A stretch of 22,325 bases of DNA from Burkholderiales bacterium (GTDB taxonomy: Bacteria > Pseudomonadota > Gammaproteobacteria > Burkholderiales > Thiobacillaceae). Below are positions 1 to 7,183 of the stretch, one piece after another. The stretch is from contig SXRG01000028.1 in the NCBI GenBank assembly GCA_005793645.1, positions 1 through 22,325 of the forward strand, in the 5' to 3' direction. Numbering within the stretch: position 1 is the first letter of the stretch; each line of letters opens with the position of its first letter. The notes beneath the pieces are model-generated. The model did no database searches. It was not told the origin of the DNA and saw only the letters and a list, made by a program, of their open reading frames with translations. The position numbers and the translations under genes were made by a program.

Positions 1-629
1 AATCCTAGGCCGCGCGACAGACAGTTGATGCCGCATAGCGGCCACCAAGGATAGAGTGCCAAGCCATACAGGGTGACTGCCACTGCCGCGCCGATGGCCC
101 CCTCGACTGTCTTTCCGGGACTGATGGAAGGGGCCAGTTTGTGCTTGCCAAATTTGCGGCCGGTGAAATAGGCCGCCGAATCGGCGATGGCGATGGCTCC
201 GATGATCGCTAGGATCAAATTAGGATGTATGGCCCGCAGATCGATCAAAGCAAGCCAGAACGAAGGGAGCAGCAATAAGCCTAACGGCAACAGGCGGGCC
301 GGTGTTGATGCCCAACCACGCGAAAGCCAGATTGGTGCGATTAGCCACCAGAATAGGGCTGCGGGGGCGAATAGCCACAGCGCTGGCAGATGCAGGGATT
401 GCACCGCAACGGCCACGGCACCACAAGCCAAGGTAAAGATCGCCCGACCATTGCTTTGCAGATGGGCTAATCCCGCCCATTCCCAGGCAGCCAGCAGAGT
501 AGCCAGCAAGGTCAGGATGGCCCAAAAGGGTGGAGGGGCCAAATAGAGCGCGGCGACAACGCCACCGATCAGCACGGTAGCGGTAATCAGTCGTAGTTGT
601 AAGTTAGAGCGGACCTTGGGGTCAGGCAT
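1..629 (-). CDS. cdsA: Phosphatidate cytidylyltransferase CdsA (3' part off the window)
   Basis: CdsA makes CDP-diacylglycerol from phosphatidic acid and CTP at the inner membrane, the precursor of all bacterial phospholipids. The frame opens with ATG at 629 and stays open for 209 codons to the left edge, so the C-terminus is missing. Hydrophobic stretches fill the first ~140 residues (several membrane spans). They are followed by the family-typical ADSAAYFTGRKFGKHKLAP and ISPGKTVEGAIGA segments at residues 149-181. The usual C-terminal CdsA signature (K-R-x4-K-D...H-G-G-x-x-D-R) would lie outside the window. The start overlaps the uppS stop by 8 nt (622-629), which suggests translational coupling. 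The rpsB-to-cdsA order is standard in gammaproteobacteria. Identification is firm from motifs and context. Confidence 0.93.
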   Translation of the reverse strand, partial: MPDPKVRSNLQLRLITATVLIGGVVAALYLAPPPFWAILTLLATLLAAWEWAGLAHLQSNGRAIFTLACGAVAVAVQSLHLPALWLFAPAALFWWLIAPIWLSRGWASTPARLLPLGLLLLPSFWLALIDLRAIHPNLILAIIGAIAIADSAAYFTGRKFGKHKLAPSISPGKTVEGAIGAAVAVTLYGLALYPWWPLCGINCLSRGLG

Positions 630-1371
630 GGGTTTGTTCACTGGTGCGTCCAAAGCGGCGCTCCCGATGTTGGTAGGATTGAATGGCGGTGGCCAGTACC
701 TCTGCGTTGAAATCAGGCCAGTAGGTATCGGTAAAATACAACTCGGTATAGGCCAGTTGCCAAAGCATGAAGTTGCTGATGCGCTGCTCGCCGCCCGTGC
801 GGATGAACAGGTCTGGCTCAGGGATGTCGCCCAGAGACAGATATTCAGTCAGGGAAGCCTCATCGATCGTAGTGGCCTCCGGGTTGGCCGCGCGCCAGTG
901 GTTGATCGCGTTCAGGATATCCCAGCGGCCACCGTAGTTAGCCGCGATGGTCAGGGTTAGCCGAGTGCCCGCCGCCGTGCGTACCTCAGCGGTCGTGATG
1001 AGCTCCTGGATGCGTGGCGAGAATCGCGTTAAATCGCCCACCACATTGAGACGAATACCGTGTTTGATGAGGCGGTCAACCTCATCTTCCAAGGCCTCAA
1101 CAAACAATTCCATGAGGCGAGAGACCTCGGCCTCCGGACGGCGCCAGTTTTCGGAACTGAAGGCAAACAGGGTAAGGTAAGCGATACCCTGATCTGCGCA
1201 CGCCTTGACGATATCGCGCACCCGTTTGACACCCACTGCATGCCCGGCCACGCGGGGTAGTAAACGCTTCTTGGCCCAGCGTCCATTACCGTCCATGATG
1301 ATGGCAATGTGACGCGGAATCTCCAGAATATCGGGGATGGCCTGAGTAGGGCTGATGAATTTGCGGAGCAT
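622..1371 (-). CDS. uppS: Undecaprenyl (di-trans,poly-cis) diphosphate synthase
   Basis: This cytosolic cis-prenyltransferase condenses farnesyl diphosphate with eight isopentenyl diphosphates to give undecaprenyl diphosphate, the lipid carrier for peptidoglycan and O-antigen. The 249-residue protein has normal family length. Visible hallmarks are the IIMDGNGRWAKKR segment with the catalytic Asp at 27, FAFSSENWRRP at ~69-79, DLFIRTGGEQRISNFM at ~187-202 (diphosphate-binding Arg and Ser residues), and ELYFTDTYWPDF at ~210-221 (Mg-binding Glu 210). It lies 37 nt downstream of frr and overlaps cdsA by 8 nt. The Shine-Dalgarno region before ATG 1371 is weak, which fits expression by read-through of the operon. 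Confidence 0.97.
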   Translation of the reverse strand: MLRKFISPTQAIPDILEIPRHIAIIMDGNGRWAKKRLLPRVAGHAVGVKRVRDIVKACADQGIAYLTLFAFSSENWRRPEAEVSRLMELFVEALEDEVDRLIKHGIRLNVVGDLTRFSPRIQELITTAEVRTAAGTRLTLTIAANYGGRWDILNAINHWRAANPEATTIDEASLTEYLSLGDIPEPDLFIRTGGEQRISNFMLWQLAYTELYFTDTYWPDFNAEVLATAIQSYQHRERRFGRTSEQTHA

Positions 1372-1408
1372 CGGGACAACTGTAGCGGGTTTCTGCCGAC
1401 TAAAACGC

Positions 1409-1966
1409 TTAAACAGCCATCAATTCTTTTTCTTTTTCCGTCGTTGCCTTGTCGATCTCAACGATGTACTTATCGGTCAATTTCTGGATGTCGTCAGCGG
1501 CACGACGCTCGTCATCCTCGCTGATTTCAGACTTCTTCTGGGCATCCTTGAGGTGGGCAATGGCATCGCGGCGGATATTCCGAATGGCAATCTTGCCTTC
1601 TTCGGCTTCATGGCGCACCACCTTAACCAGATCACGGCGGCGTTCCTCGGTCATGGCCGGGATCGGAACGCGCACGACATCACCGATCGTACTCGGGTTG
1701 AGACCGAGGTCCGAATCGCGAATGGCTTTTTCAATCTTGGCCAGCATCGGCTTTTCCCAGGCCTGTACCCCTAGGGTGTGTGAATCCAGCACTGACACAT
1801 TACCAACCTGGTTCACGGCCATCAGGCTACCGTAGTAATCGACCTTGACATGGTCCAGAAGACCGGGGTGTGGACGCCCTGTGCGAATCTTGCCGTATTC
1901 GGTCTTGATTGCCTCAACAGATTTCTGCATCTTGTCTTCAGCATTTTTCCGGATTTCTTGGGTCAT
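1409..1966 (-). CDS. frr: Ribosome recycling factor
   Basis: RRF splits post-termination ribosomes together with EF-G and IF3. The 185-residue length equals the usual size. The whole chain matches the family: N-terminal helix with KNAEDKMQKSVEAIK, the GKIRTGRPHPGLLDHVKVDYYG segment read in two parts at ~25-46, and the C-terminal three-helix bundle with MTEERRRDLVKVVRHEAEE and EKEKELMAV at the end. ATG 1966 is preceded by GGAG with a 7-nt spacing on the minus strand. pyrH ends 14 nt upstream and uppS begins 37 nt downstream, so it sits in the middle of the rpsB operon. Confidence 0.98.
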   Translation of the reverse strand: MTQEIRKNAEDKMQKSVEAIKTEYGKIRTGRPHPGLLDHVKVDYYGSLMAVNQVGNVSVLDSHTLGVQAWEKPMLAKIEKAIRDSDLGLNPSTIGDVVRVPIPAMTEERRRDLVKVVRHEAEEGKIAIRNIRRDAIAHLKDAQKKSEISEDDERRAADDIQKLTDKYIVEIDKATTEKEKELMAV

Positions 1967-1980
1967 TTCATGGCTCCAAA

Positions 1981-2697
1981 TTAAAGAGTTACCCGCGTGC
2001 CTTCGTCCTCGCCCATAATCACCCGCCGCAATGCCCCGCTACTAAAGATGTTGAAGACACAGAGTGGGAGGCCTTGTTCACGGCAGAGCGCAAAGGCGGC
2101 CGTATCAAGAACGCCCAGATTGCGCGCAATGGCCTCATCAAAACTTAGGGTTGTGTAACGGCTCGCGGTAGGGTCTTTCTTGGGGTCGGCAGTATAGACA
2201 CCATCCACCTTAGTGGCCTTGAGCATCAGGTCGGCGCCAATCTCCGCACCACGCAAAGCGGATGCCGTGTCGGTCGTGAAGAAGGGATTTCCGGTGCCCC
2301 CGCCAAAGACGACCACACGGCCGGCCTCAAGGTGACGCACGGCACTGTCCCGTTCAAAGGATTCACCGACATGGCCGATGGGCACGGCCGTCTGCATCCG
2401 GGCATCGATCCCAGCCGCAATCAGGGCATCCTTGAGGGCCAAGGCGTTCATGACCGTGGCCAACATCCCCATGGAATCGGCGGTTGCGCGGTTCATCCCG
2501 GACAGGGCACCGGTAGCGCCCCGAAACAGATTACCGCCCCCGACCACAATAGCCACTTGCACGCCAAGATCGACGACTTCCTTGATCTGCCCGGTGATGC
2601 TGGCCAAGGTCAACGCGTGATAACCAAAGGCGTCTGGCCCCATCAGGGCCTCGCCCGACAACTTAAGCAGGATGCGACGACAGGCGGGGGTAGGCAT
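1981..2697 (-). CDS. pyrH: Uridylate kinase (UMP kinase)
   Basis: PyrH phosphorylates UMP to UDP with ATP. It is a hexameric amino-acid-kinase-fold enzyme, normally activated by GTP and inhibited by UTP. The 238-residue product carries RILLKLSGEALMG at ~8-20 (phosphate-binding loop), VAIVVGGGNLFRG at ~48-60, GGTGNPFFTTDTASALRGAE near the middle (uridine-nucleotide site) and KATKVDGVYTADPKKDP. The ATG at 2697 lies 3 nt after the tsf stop, so ribosomes probably re-initiate directly from tsf. An AAGG in the end of tsf can act as the ribosome-binding site. Confidence 0.98.
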   Translation of the reverse strand: MPTPACRRILLKLSGEALMGPDAFGYHALTLASITGQIKEVVDLGVQVAIVVGGGNLFRGATGALSGMNRATADSMGMLATVMNALALKDALIAAGIDARMQTAVPIGHVGESFERDSAVRHLEAGRVVVFGGGTGNPFFTTDTASALRGAEIGADLMLKATKVDGVYTADPKKDPTASRYTTLSFDEAIARNLGVLDTAAFALCREQGLPLCVFNIFSSGALRRVIMGEDEGTRVTL

Positions 2698-2700
2698 GAA

Positions 2701-3576
2701 TCAAACCTTGGACGCGGCAGCGACCTCGGCTGCGAAGTCGTTGACCTTCTTCTCAATGCCTTCACCGACCATGTACAGGGTGAAACCGTGCACAGCACCG
2801 CCCTTGGACTTCATCAACTGCTCGATGGTTTGCTTGTCGTCCTTGACGAAAGGCTGGGTCAACAGGGCAACCTCCTTGAGGAATTTCTGCACGGTACCCT
2901 CGGCGATCTTCTCCAGCATCGCTTCCGGTTTACCAGCCTCCCGGGCCTTTTCAATGGCAACGCGGCGCTCGGTATCAATCAGAGCCGGTGACACGCCGGA
3001 GGCATCTAGGGACTTGGGCTTGGTCGCAGCGATGTGCATGGCAACATCACGCGCCGTTGCCTCGTCGCCAGTAAGATCAACCAGAACACCGATCTTGGAG
3101 CCGCCATGAATGTACTGCCCCAGGACGCCTTGTGCCTCAACGCGAACAAAGCGACGCAAGCTCATGTTTTCACCGATTTTTCCAACCAGTGCAGTGCGGA
3201 TTTCTTCGACCGTCTGGTCGCCAATCTTCAGGGCGGAGAGGGCGGCCACATCGGCCGGGTTTTGGGTCACAACCATTTCAGCGAGGTTCTTGACCAGGCC
3301 GAGGAAGTCATCATTCTTGGCCACAAAATCGGTTTCGCAATTCACTTCGATCATCGAACCCAACTTGCCATCAGCGGTAATGTGGATACCCACGATACCC
3401 TCGGCGGCGATACGGCTGGCACTCTTGGCGGCCTTGTTACCAAACTTCACACGCAGAATCTCTTCGGCGCGAGTCATGTCGCCCTCAGCCTCACCCAAAG
3501 CGCGCTTGCAATCCATCATCGGTGCATCAGTCATCTCGCGCAGTTGTTTCACCATTGCAGCGGTAATTTCAGCCAT
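2701..3576 (-). CDS. tsf: Translation elongation factor Ts
   Basis: EF-Ts is the guanine-nucleotide exchange factor of EF-Tu. The 291-residue product shows the N-terminal UBA-like domain (AAMVKQLREMTDAPMMDCKRAL, read as two parts at ~5-26) and the EF-Tu-contacting NCETDFVAKNDDF motif at ~75-87. I chose ATG 3576 because a GGAG sits 7-8 nt before it. The frame can be extended by four residues to a TTG at 3588, but that codon overlaps this Shine-Dalgarno site, so it is unlikely to be the start. The stop is 3 nt from pyrH. The gene is separated from rpsB by a 123-nt spacer containing a terminator-like hairpin. Confidence 0.97.
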   Translation of the reverse strand: MAEITAAMVKQLREMTDAPMMDCKRALGEAEGDMTRAEEILRVKFGNKAAKSASRIAAEGIVGIHITADGKLGSMIEVNCETDFVAKNDDFLGLVKNLAEMVVTQNPADVAALSALKIGDQTVEEIRTALVGKIGENMSLRRFVRVEAQGVLGQYIHGGSKIGVLVDLTGDEATARDVAMHIAATKPKSLDASGVSPALIDTERRVAIEKAREAGKPEAMLEKIAEGTVQKFLKEVALLTQPFVKDDKQTIEQLMKSKGGAVHGFTLYMVGEGIEKKVNDFAAEVAAASKV

Positions 3577-3610
3577 TATCTTCTCCAAATATTCAATTAA
3601 GTTCAGTCAA

Positions 3611-3674
3611 TAAAAAACGCGCCGCTTGTTGTGCCCTTGGCGCTTACTATGCCGAGGGGCCACAGAGGGGCGCG
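3611..3674 (-). terminator. Terminator-like hairpin (attenuator) between rpsB and tsf
   Basis: Read on the minus strand, CGCGCC (complement of 3669-3674) can pair with GGCGCG (complement of 3618-3623), and the second arm runs straight into six T residues (complement of 3612-3617). An inner hairpin of seven pairs with one mismatch (3634-3641 against 3651-3658) fills the loop. A GC stem followed by a T run is the form of an intrinsic terminator. As tsf and the rest of the operon lie downstream with no obvious new promoter, partial read-through is the likely role, setting S2 above EF-Ts. That role is inference. Confidence 0.55.
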
Positions 3675-3699
3675 CTTCGTTAAAGGGTTTTATTACGAC

Positions 3700-4452
3700 T
3701 TAGGCGCTGGCCTCGGGAGCATCGGCCACCTCGACATACTCGTCCTGGGTGGCTGCAACGATGTCCTCAATCACCTGCGAGCGGCCTTCCAGCACGGCAT
3801 CGGCCATGGCTTGGGCATACAAGCGAATGGCATTCGACGCATCGTCGTTACCCGGGATAATGTGATTAATGCCAGCCGGGCTGTTGTTGGTATCAACCAC
3901 GCCGATCACCGGAATGCCCAGTTTGACGGCCTCACTGATGGCAATCTTCTGGTATCCCGTGTCAATCACAAACAGGGCGTCCGGCAGCTTGTCCATATCC
4001 TTGATACCGCCCAAGCTACGGTTAAGATTGTCAAACTCACGCTGTACTGTGAGGATTTCACGCTTGGACAACGGTGAAGTTTCGCTATCTGCAAGTTGGG
4101 CCTCGAGATCCTTGAGACGCTTCACAGACTGCTTAACGGTTTTGTAATTGGTCAACATGCCACCCAACCAACGGTGGGATACCCATGGCATGCCGCAACG
4201 GGCAGCTTCTTCAGCCACGATGTCGAGTGCAGCACGCTTGGTGCCAACAAACAGGATGGTTCCGCGCTTGGCGGCCAGTTGACGCGCAACCTTGGCGGCG
4301 TCCTGAAGCATGGGCAGGGATTTTTCCAGGTTGACAATATGAATCTTGTTGCGTGCCCCGAAGATGAAGGGGGCCATTTTTGGGTTCCAGAAGCGTGTTT
4401 GGTGACCAAAATGGCAGCCGGCTTCCAGCATCTGACGCATCGTTACAGACAT
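3700..4452 (-). CDS. rpsB: 30S ribosomal protein S2
   Basis: S2 is a late-assembling protein of the small subunit that helps to recruit S1. The 250-residue protein starts MSVTMRQMLEAGCHFGHQT and carries the family signature regions around RFWNPKMAPFIFGARNKIHI (~20-40) and the PDALFVIDTGYQKIAISEA and IPVIGVVDTNNSPAGINHII segments in the C-terminal half. ATG 4452 is preceded on the minus strand by TGGAGTAATTT, a clear GGAG site. It is the first gene of the operon, with its own promoter and a ~115-nt structured leader that fits autoregulation by S2. Confidence 0.98.
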   Translation of the reverse strand: MSVTMRQMLEAGCHFGHQTRFWNPKMAPFIFGARNKIHIVNLEKSLPMLQDAAKVARQLAAKRGTILFVGTKRAALDIVAEEAARCGMPWVSHRWLGGMLTNYKTVKQSVKRLKDLEAQLADSETSPLSKREILTVQREFDNLNRSLGGIKDMDKLPDALFVIDTGYQKIAISEAVKLGIPVIGVVDTNNSPAGINHIIPGNDDASNAIRLYAQAMADAVLEGRSQVIEDIVAATQDEYVEVADAPEASA

Positions 4453-4566
4453 AAATTACTCCAGTTAAGGTTATCACTAACATCCGCCGGAACCTGAAGA
4501 ACCTCTCCAAAGCACCTTAACAGGCGGATGCGCAAATTACTCGCCGCCGTATCCGGACCTACGAGC
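4453..4566 (-). promoter_or_regulatory. rpsB mRNA leader, candidate S2 autoregulatory element
   Basis: The ~115 nt between the predicted transcription start and rpsB contain a perfect 8-bp long-range stem: CATCCGCC (complement of 4523-4530) with GGCGGATG (complement of 4481-4488), enclosing 34 nt. Gammaproteobacterial rpsB leaders are known to fold into a conserved structure through which excess S2 represses rpsB-tsf. The stem and its position fit that, but I matched it by architecture and not by an alignment. Confidence 0.6.
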
Positions 4567-4572
4567 CGGGCG

Positions 4573-4602
4573 ATTCTATTCGCAAAACAGGGTTTTAGGC
4601 AA
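4573..4602 (-). promoter_or_regulatory. Sigma-70-type promoter of the rpsB operon
   Basis: On the minus strand TTGCCT (complement of 4597-4602) and TAGAAT (complement of 4573-4578) are separated by 18 nt, followed by the GC-rich discriminator CGCCCGGC. A GC-rich discriminator is typical of stringently controlled ribosomal-protein and rRNA promoters. The expected start is near 4566. Confidence 0.65.
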
Positions 4603-4654
4603 GCCAATAAAGTGGGTTTTCACCACAAAATAAGCGGCAGCCGCTTGGGTAAAG

Positions 4655-5227
4655 TCAGTGTTTGGGTGGGCGTTTGACCCAAGCCTCGGTATCGCCATAG
4701 TCGAGAAAAAGGGGCATCAGGCGATGCGGATCCTCGCTACGATGCGCATGCTTGATCGGACACCAGTATTGCTCAGTAAGGGCTGCGATCTCGCGTATAT
4801 ATTCAGCCAGGCCATTAGCATAGCCGCAGTAGAGACAGTTGAACTTTTCGATCAGATTAAGGTAACCGAGCAGGTGGCGGTCAATCATAATGTGGTCGCG
4901 ATGACGCACGCGTTTGATGCCGTAGACGGGGAAACAGATGTGTTGATACAAAGTGGCCATCAGATCGAGTAGGAGCAGGGGCACGATCAGGCTGTAAATG
5001 AGCGGTGCGGTTAGCAAATGACCCATGCGCGCCGTGAACAGATAACGCAGCAATCCAGACCGGTACTGGGCCTGCATCCGACGGATGCCAGACTCGAAGC
5101 GTACCCGGCCCTGCTCAAGGTGATAATGGAAGCGAGCGCGGGTCTCGTTGATCTGCACCAAGGCAGCGGCCTCCAGTTCGGCCTCGGCTTCGCGCAGTCG
5201 TGCGATCAGATCTTCCATTGTTTTCAT
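4655..5227 (-). CDS. Conserved protein of unknown function with a membrane segment and Cys motifs
   Basis: I do not recognise a characterised family. The 190-residue product has an N-terminal amphipathic, charged region (~1-66, heptad-like, possibly coiled coil) and a strongly hydrophobic segment at ~72-98 (probable membrane hairpin or span). A well-ordered C-terminal domain follows, with CLYCGYANG (Cys 131 and 134), YWCPIKHAH (Cys 156, His 160, His 162) and DHIMIDRHLLGYLN. The C-x2-C plus C/H cluster could bind metal or form a redox site, but this is inference. ATG 5227 overlaps the rarA stop as ATGA and has AGGAG ~10 nt upstream. A second in-frame ATG lies at 5218. It ends the ftsK-lolA-rarA cluster, in the place where serS sits in enteric bacteria. 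Confidence 0.8.
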   Translation of the reverse strand: MKTMEDLIARLREAEAELEAAALVQINETRARFHYHLEQGRVRFESGIRRMQAQYRSGLLRYLFTARMGHLLTAPLIYSLIVPLLLLDLMATLYQHICFPVYGIKRVRHRDHIMIDRHLLGYLNLIEKFNCLYCGYANGLAEYIREIAALTEQYWCPIKHAHRSEDPHRLMPLFLDYGDTEAWVKRPPKH

Positions 5228-6585
5228 GAGGATGTCTCCTGATCGAGTTTGCGCAGACGCGTCAGATGCTCACCGATGCGCTGCTCCAGGCCGCGGTCAG
5301 TGGGCCGATAGAACTGCGCCTTCAAACCCTCCGGCAGATAACTCTCCCCCGCCGCGTAGCCTTGCGGTTCATCATGGGCATAGCGATAACCCTGGCCATA
5401 ACCAAGATCCTGCATCAAGCGGGTTGGAGCGTTGCACAGGCGCTCCGGAACGGGCAGTGTCCCGGTCAATTCAACCAAGGCCTGGGCCGCCTTCCACGCG
5501 CTATATACGGCATTGCTCTTGGGTGCGATCGCAAGATAAGTGACCGCCTGGGCGAGGGCCAGTTCACCCTCTGGTGAGCCCAGTCGCTCATAGGCAGCTA
5601 CCGCCTCCAGTGCCAAGGTGTGGGCACGCGGGTCAGCCAAACCAATATCTTCGCTGGCCATACGGATCAGACGGCGGCCAATATAGAGAGGATCAGCACC
5701 ACCGTCGAGCATACGCGCTAGCCAATATAAAGCGGCATCGGGATGGGAACCTCGTACAGACTTGTGCAGGGCCGATATCTGATCATAAAACGAGTCGCCA
5801 CCCTTATCGAAACGGCGTCGCGCAGGGGCCAGGGCATGGTTGCAGAAAACACTGTCGACCTGGTTACGACCTGCCGCTTGAGCGGCGATCCCCAGTTGTT
5901 CGATCAGATTCAACAACCGCCGTGCGTCGCCATCGGCATTTCCGAGCAAAAGGCTGCGTGCGGGCGCATCCACCGAAACACCAGGGGATTGCAGGGCCAG
6001 CGCACGATCGAGTAAATGTCCAAGCTCGTCTTTCGTCAGGGATTTCAGGACATAAACTTGGGCGCGGGAGAGGAGGGCACTGACGAGTTCGAAGGAGGGG
6101 TTTTCAGTGGTGGCGCCGATACAGGTGATGAGGCCGGATTCAATATGGGGCAAGAAGGCGTCTTGCTGAGCCTTGTTGAATCGGTGTACCTCATCGACGA
6201 AAAGCAGAGTATGGCGCCCGGTTTGACGATTAAGACGGGCGCGTTCGATGGCCTCACGGATCTCCTTGACGCCGGCCAAAACAGCCGAGATCTGAATGAA
6301 ATCAGCCTGGAAATACTGTGCCGCAAGGCGAGCGAGCGTAGTTTTTCCGACTCCCGGCGGCCCCCAGAGAATCATCGAATGCAGGCGGCCTGCCTCGAAG
6401 GCGAGGCAAAGCGGCATCTCCGGGCCTAGCAGGTGCGCCTGTCCAACGACCTCACTCAGCCGCGCAGGGCGCAGGCGTTCAGCGAGCGGGATGGCGTCTT
6501 TGGCAAGGGGCCGCGTTGACGTGGCATCGCCGAACAGGTCGTCGCCCAATAGGATTGAATCCGCCTTAGCGATCTCCGATGACAT
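5224..6585 (-). CDS. rarA: Replication-associated recombination protein RarA (MgsA), AAA+ ATPase
   Basis: RarA is a clamp-loader-like AAA+ ATPase that acts at stalled replication forks and single-stranded gaps. With the start at 6585 the protein has 453 residues, close to the usual ~447. Walker A is GPPGVGKTT at ~75-83, Walker B is LLFVDEVHRFNKAQQDAF, and sensor 1 is GATTENPSFE. The C-terminal tetramerisation region includes DALYWLARMLDGG-like and YGQGYRYAHDEPQGYA segments. The frame is open for 31 more codons upstream, but these lie inside lolA and do not look like RarA. ATG 6585 has AAGGG ~5 nt before it. It overlaps the end of lolA by 20 nt and the next gene by 4 nt. Confidence 0.95.
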   Translation of the reverse strand: MSSEIAKADSILLGDDLFGDATSTRPLAKDAIPLAERLRPARLSEVVGQAHLLGPEMPLCLAFEAGRLHSMILWGPPGVGKTTLARLAAQYFQADFIQISAVLAGVKEIREAIERARLNRQTGRHTLLFVDEVHRFNKAQQDAFLPHIESGLITCIGATTENPSFELVSALLSRAQVYVLKSLTKDELGHLLDRALALQSPGVSVDAPARSLLLGNADGDARRLLNLIEQLGIAAQAAGRNQVDSVFCNHALAPARRRFDKGGDSFYDQISALHKSVRGSHPDAALYWLARMLDGGADPLYIGRRLIRMASEDIGLADPRAHTLALEAVAAYERLGSPEGELALAQAVTYLAIAPKSNAVYSAWKAAQALVELTGTLPVPERLCNAPTRLMQDLGYGQGYRYAHDEPQGYAAGESYLPEGLKAQFYRPTDRGLEQRIGEHLTRLRKLDQETSS

Positions 6586-7183
6586 CGACACCCTTGGGCG
6601 GTTTGAAACGAAACAGGTCGCTGGCCAGAGTAGGGTTGTGCTGCAGACCGGAGAAATGCAAGCGGCTGGTTTGGCCAAGATTGTCTTTCAGTTCTAGCAT
6701 CTCGATATGGCCGCCCCGGAAGCCGATACGCACCTGCTCAAAGGTGCCTTCCCCATTTTTTGGGGTGGCGAGGAGCCATTCGAGACCGTCAGAGACCCCC
6801 GCGTCCTTGAGTCGAAAGTGTTTTTCGATATCGTTGCTGCCAGCTAGAAGGGCCGCTGGACTTTGTCCAATGGCCAGATTCATGCGTTGGACCGTGACCT
6901 GCTCCAGATCGGGATCGTAAAACCAAACCTTCTTACCGTCGCCAACGATGATCTGAGCGTAGGGCTTTTCATAAGTCCAGCGAAACAGACTCGGGCGGGC
7001 AAAGACCATGTTGCCGCTGCTACTCTGGATCTTTCGGCCGTTGCGATCCATCACGGTTTGAGAAAAGTGGCCGCGTAGGGTACGCGTCTCGGACAAGTAT
7101 TCGTTCAGGCGATCAAGGGCATCGGCACGGGCGATGCTGATGCCCAAGTTCAACAGGATGAGGGCACAGAGGGTTTTATTCAT
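6566..7183 (-). CDS. lolA: Outer-membrane lipoprotein carrier protein LolA
   Basis: LolA is the periplasmic chaperone that takes lipoproteins from LolCDE to LolB. From ATG 7183 the product has 205 residues and a classical signal peptide: MNK, a hydrophobic core to ~17, and ARA before a predicted cleavage after residue 20. The mature chain carries RTLRGHFSQTVMDRNGRK, RPSLFRWTYEKPYAQIIVGDG and KKVWFYDPDLEQVTVQ, all in the order expected of LolA. The frame extends 27 residues further upstream into ftsK, but only the 7183 start places a signal peptide at the N-terminus. It overlaps the ftsK stop by 8 nt. Confidence 0.95.
   Translation of the reverse strand: MNKTLCALILLNLGISIARADALDRLNEYLSETRTLRGHFSQTVMDRNGRKIQSSSGNMVFARPSLFRWTYEKPYAQIIVGDGKKVWFYDPDLEQVTVQRMNLAIGQSPAALLAGSNDIEKHFRLKDAGVSDGLEWLLATPKNGEGTFEQVRIGFRGGHIEMLELKDNLGQTSRLHFSGLQHNPTLASDLFRFKPPKGVDVIGDR

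Noticed and set aside
2332..2991. A 219-codon plus-strand frame across pyrH and tsf
   Set aside because: Antisense to two essential genes in strict frame register; the product is a low-complexity Gly/His/Gln shadow.
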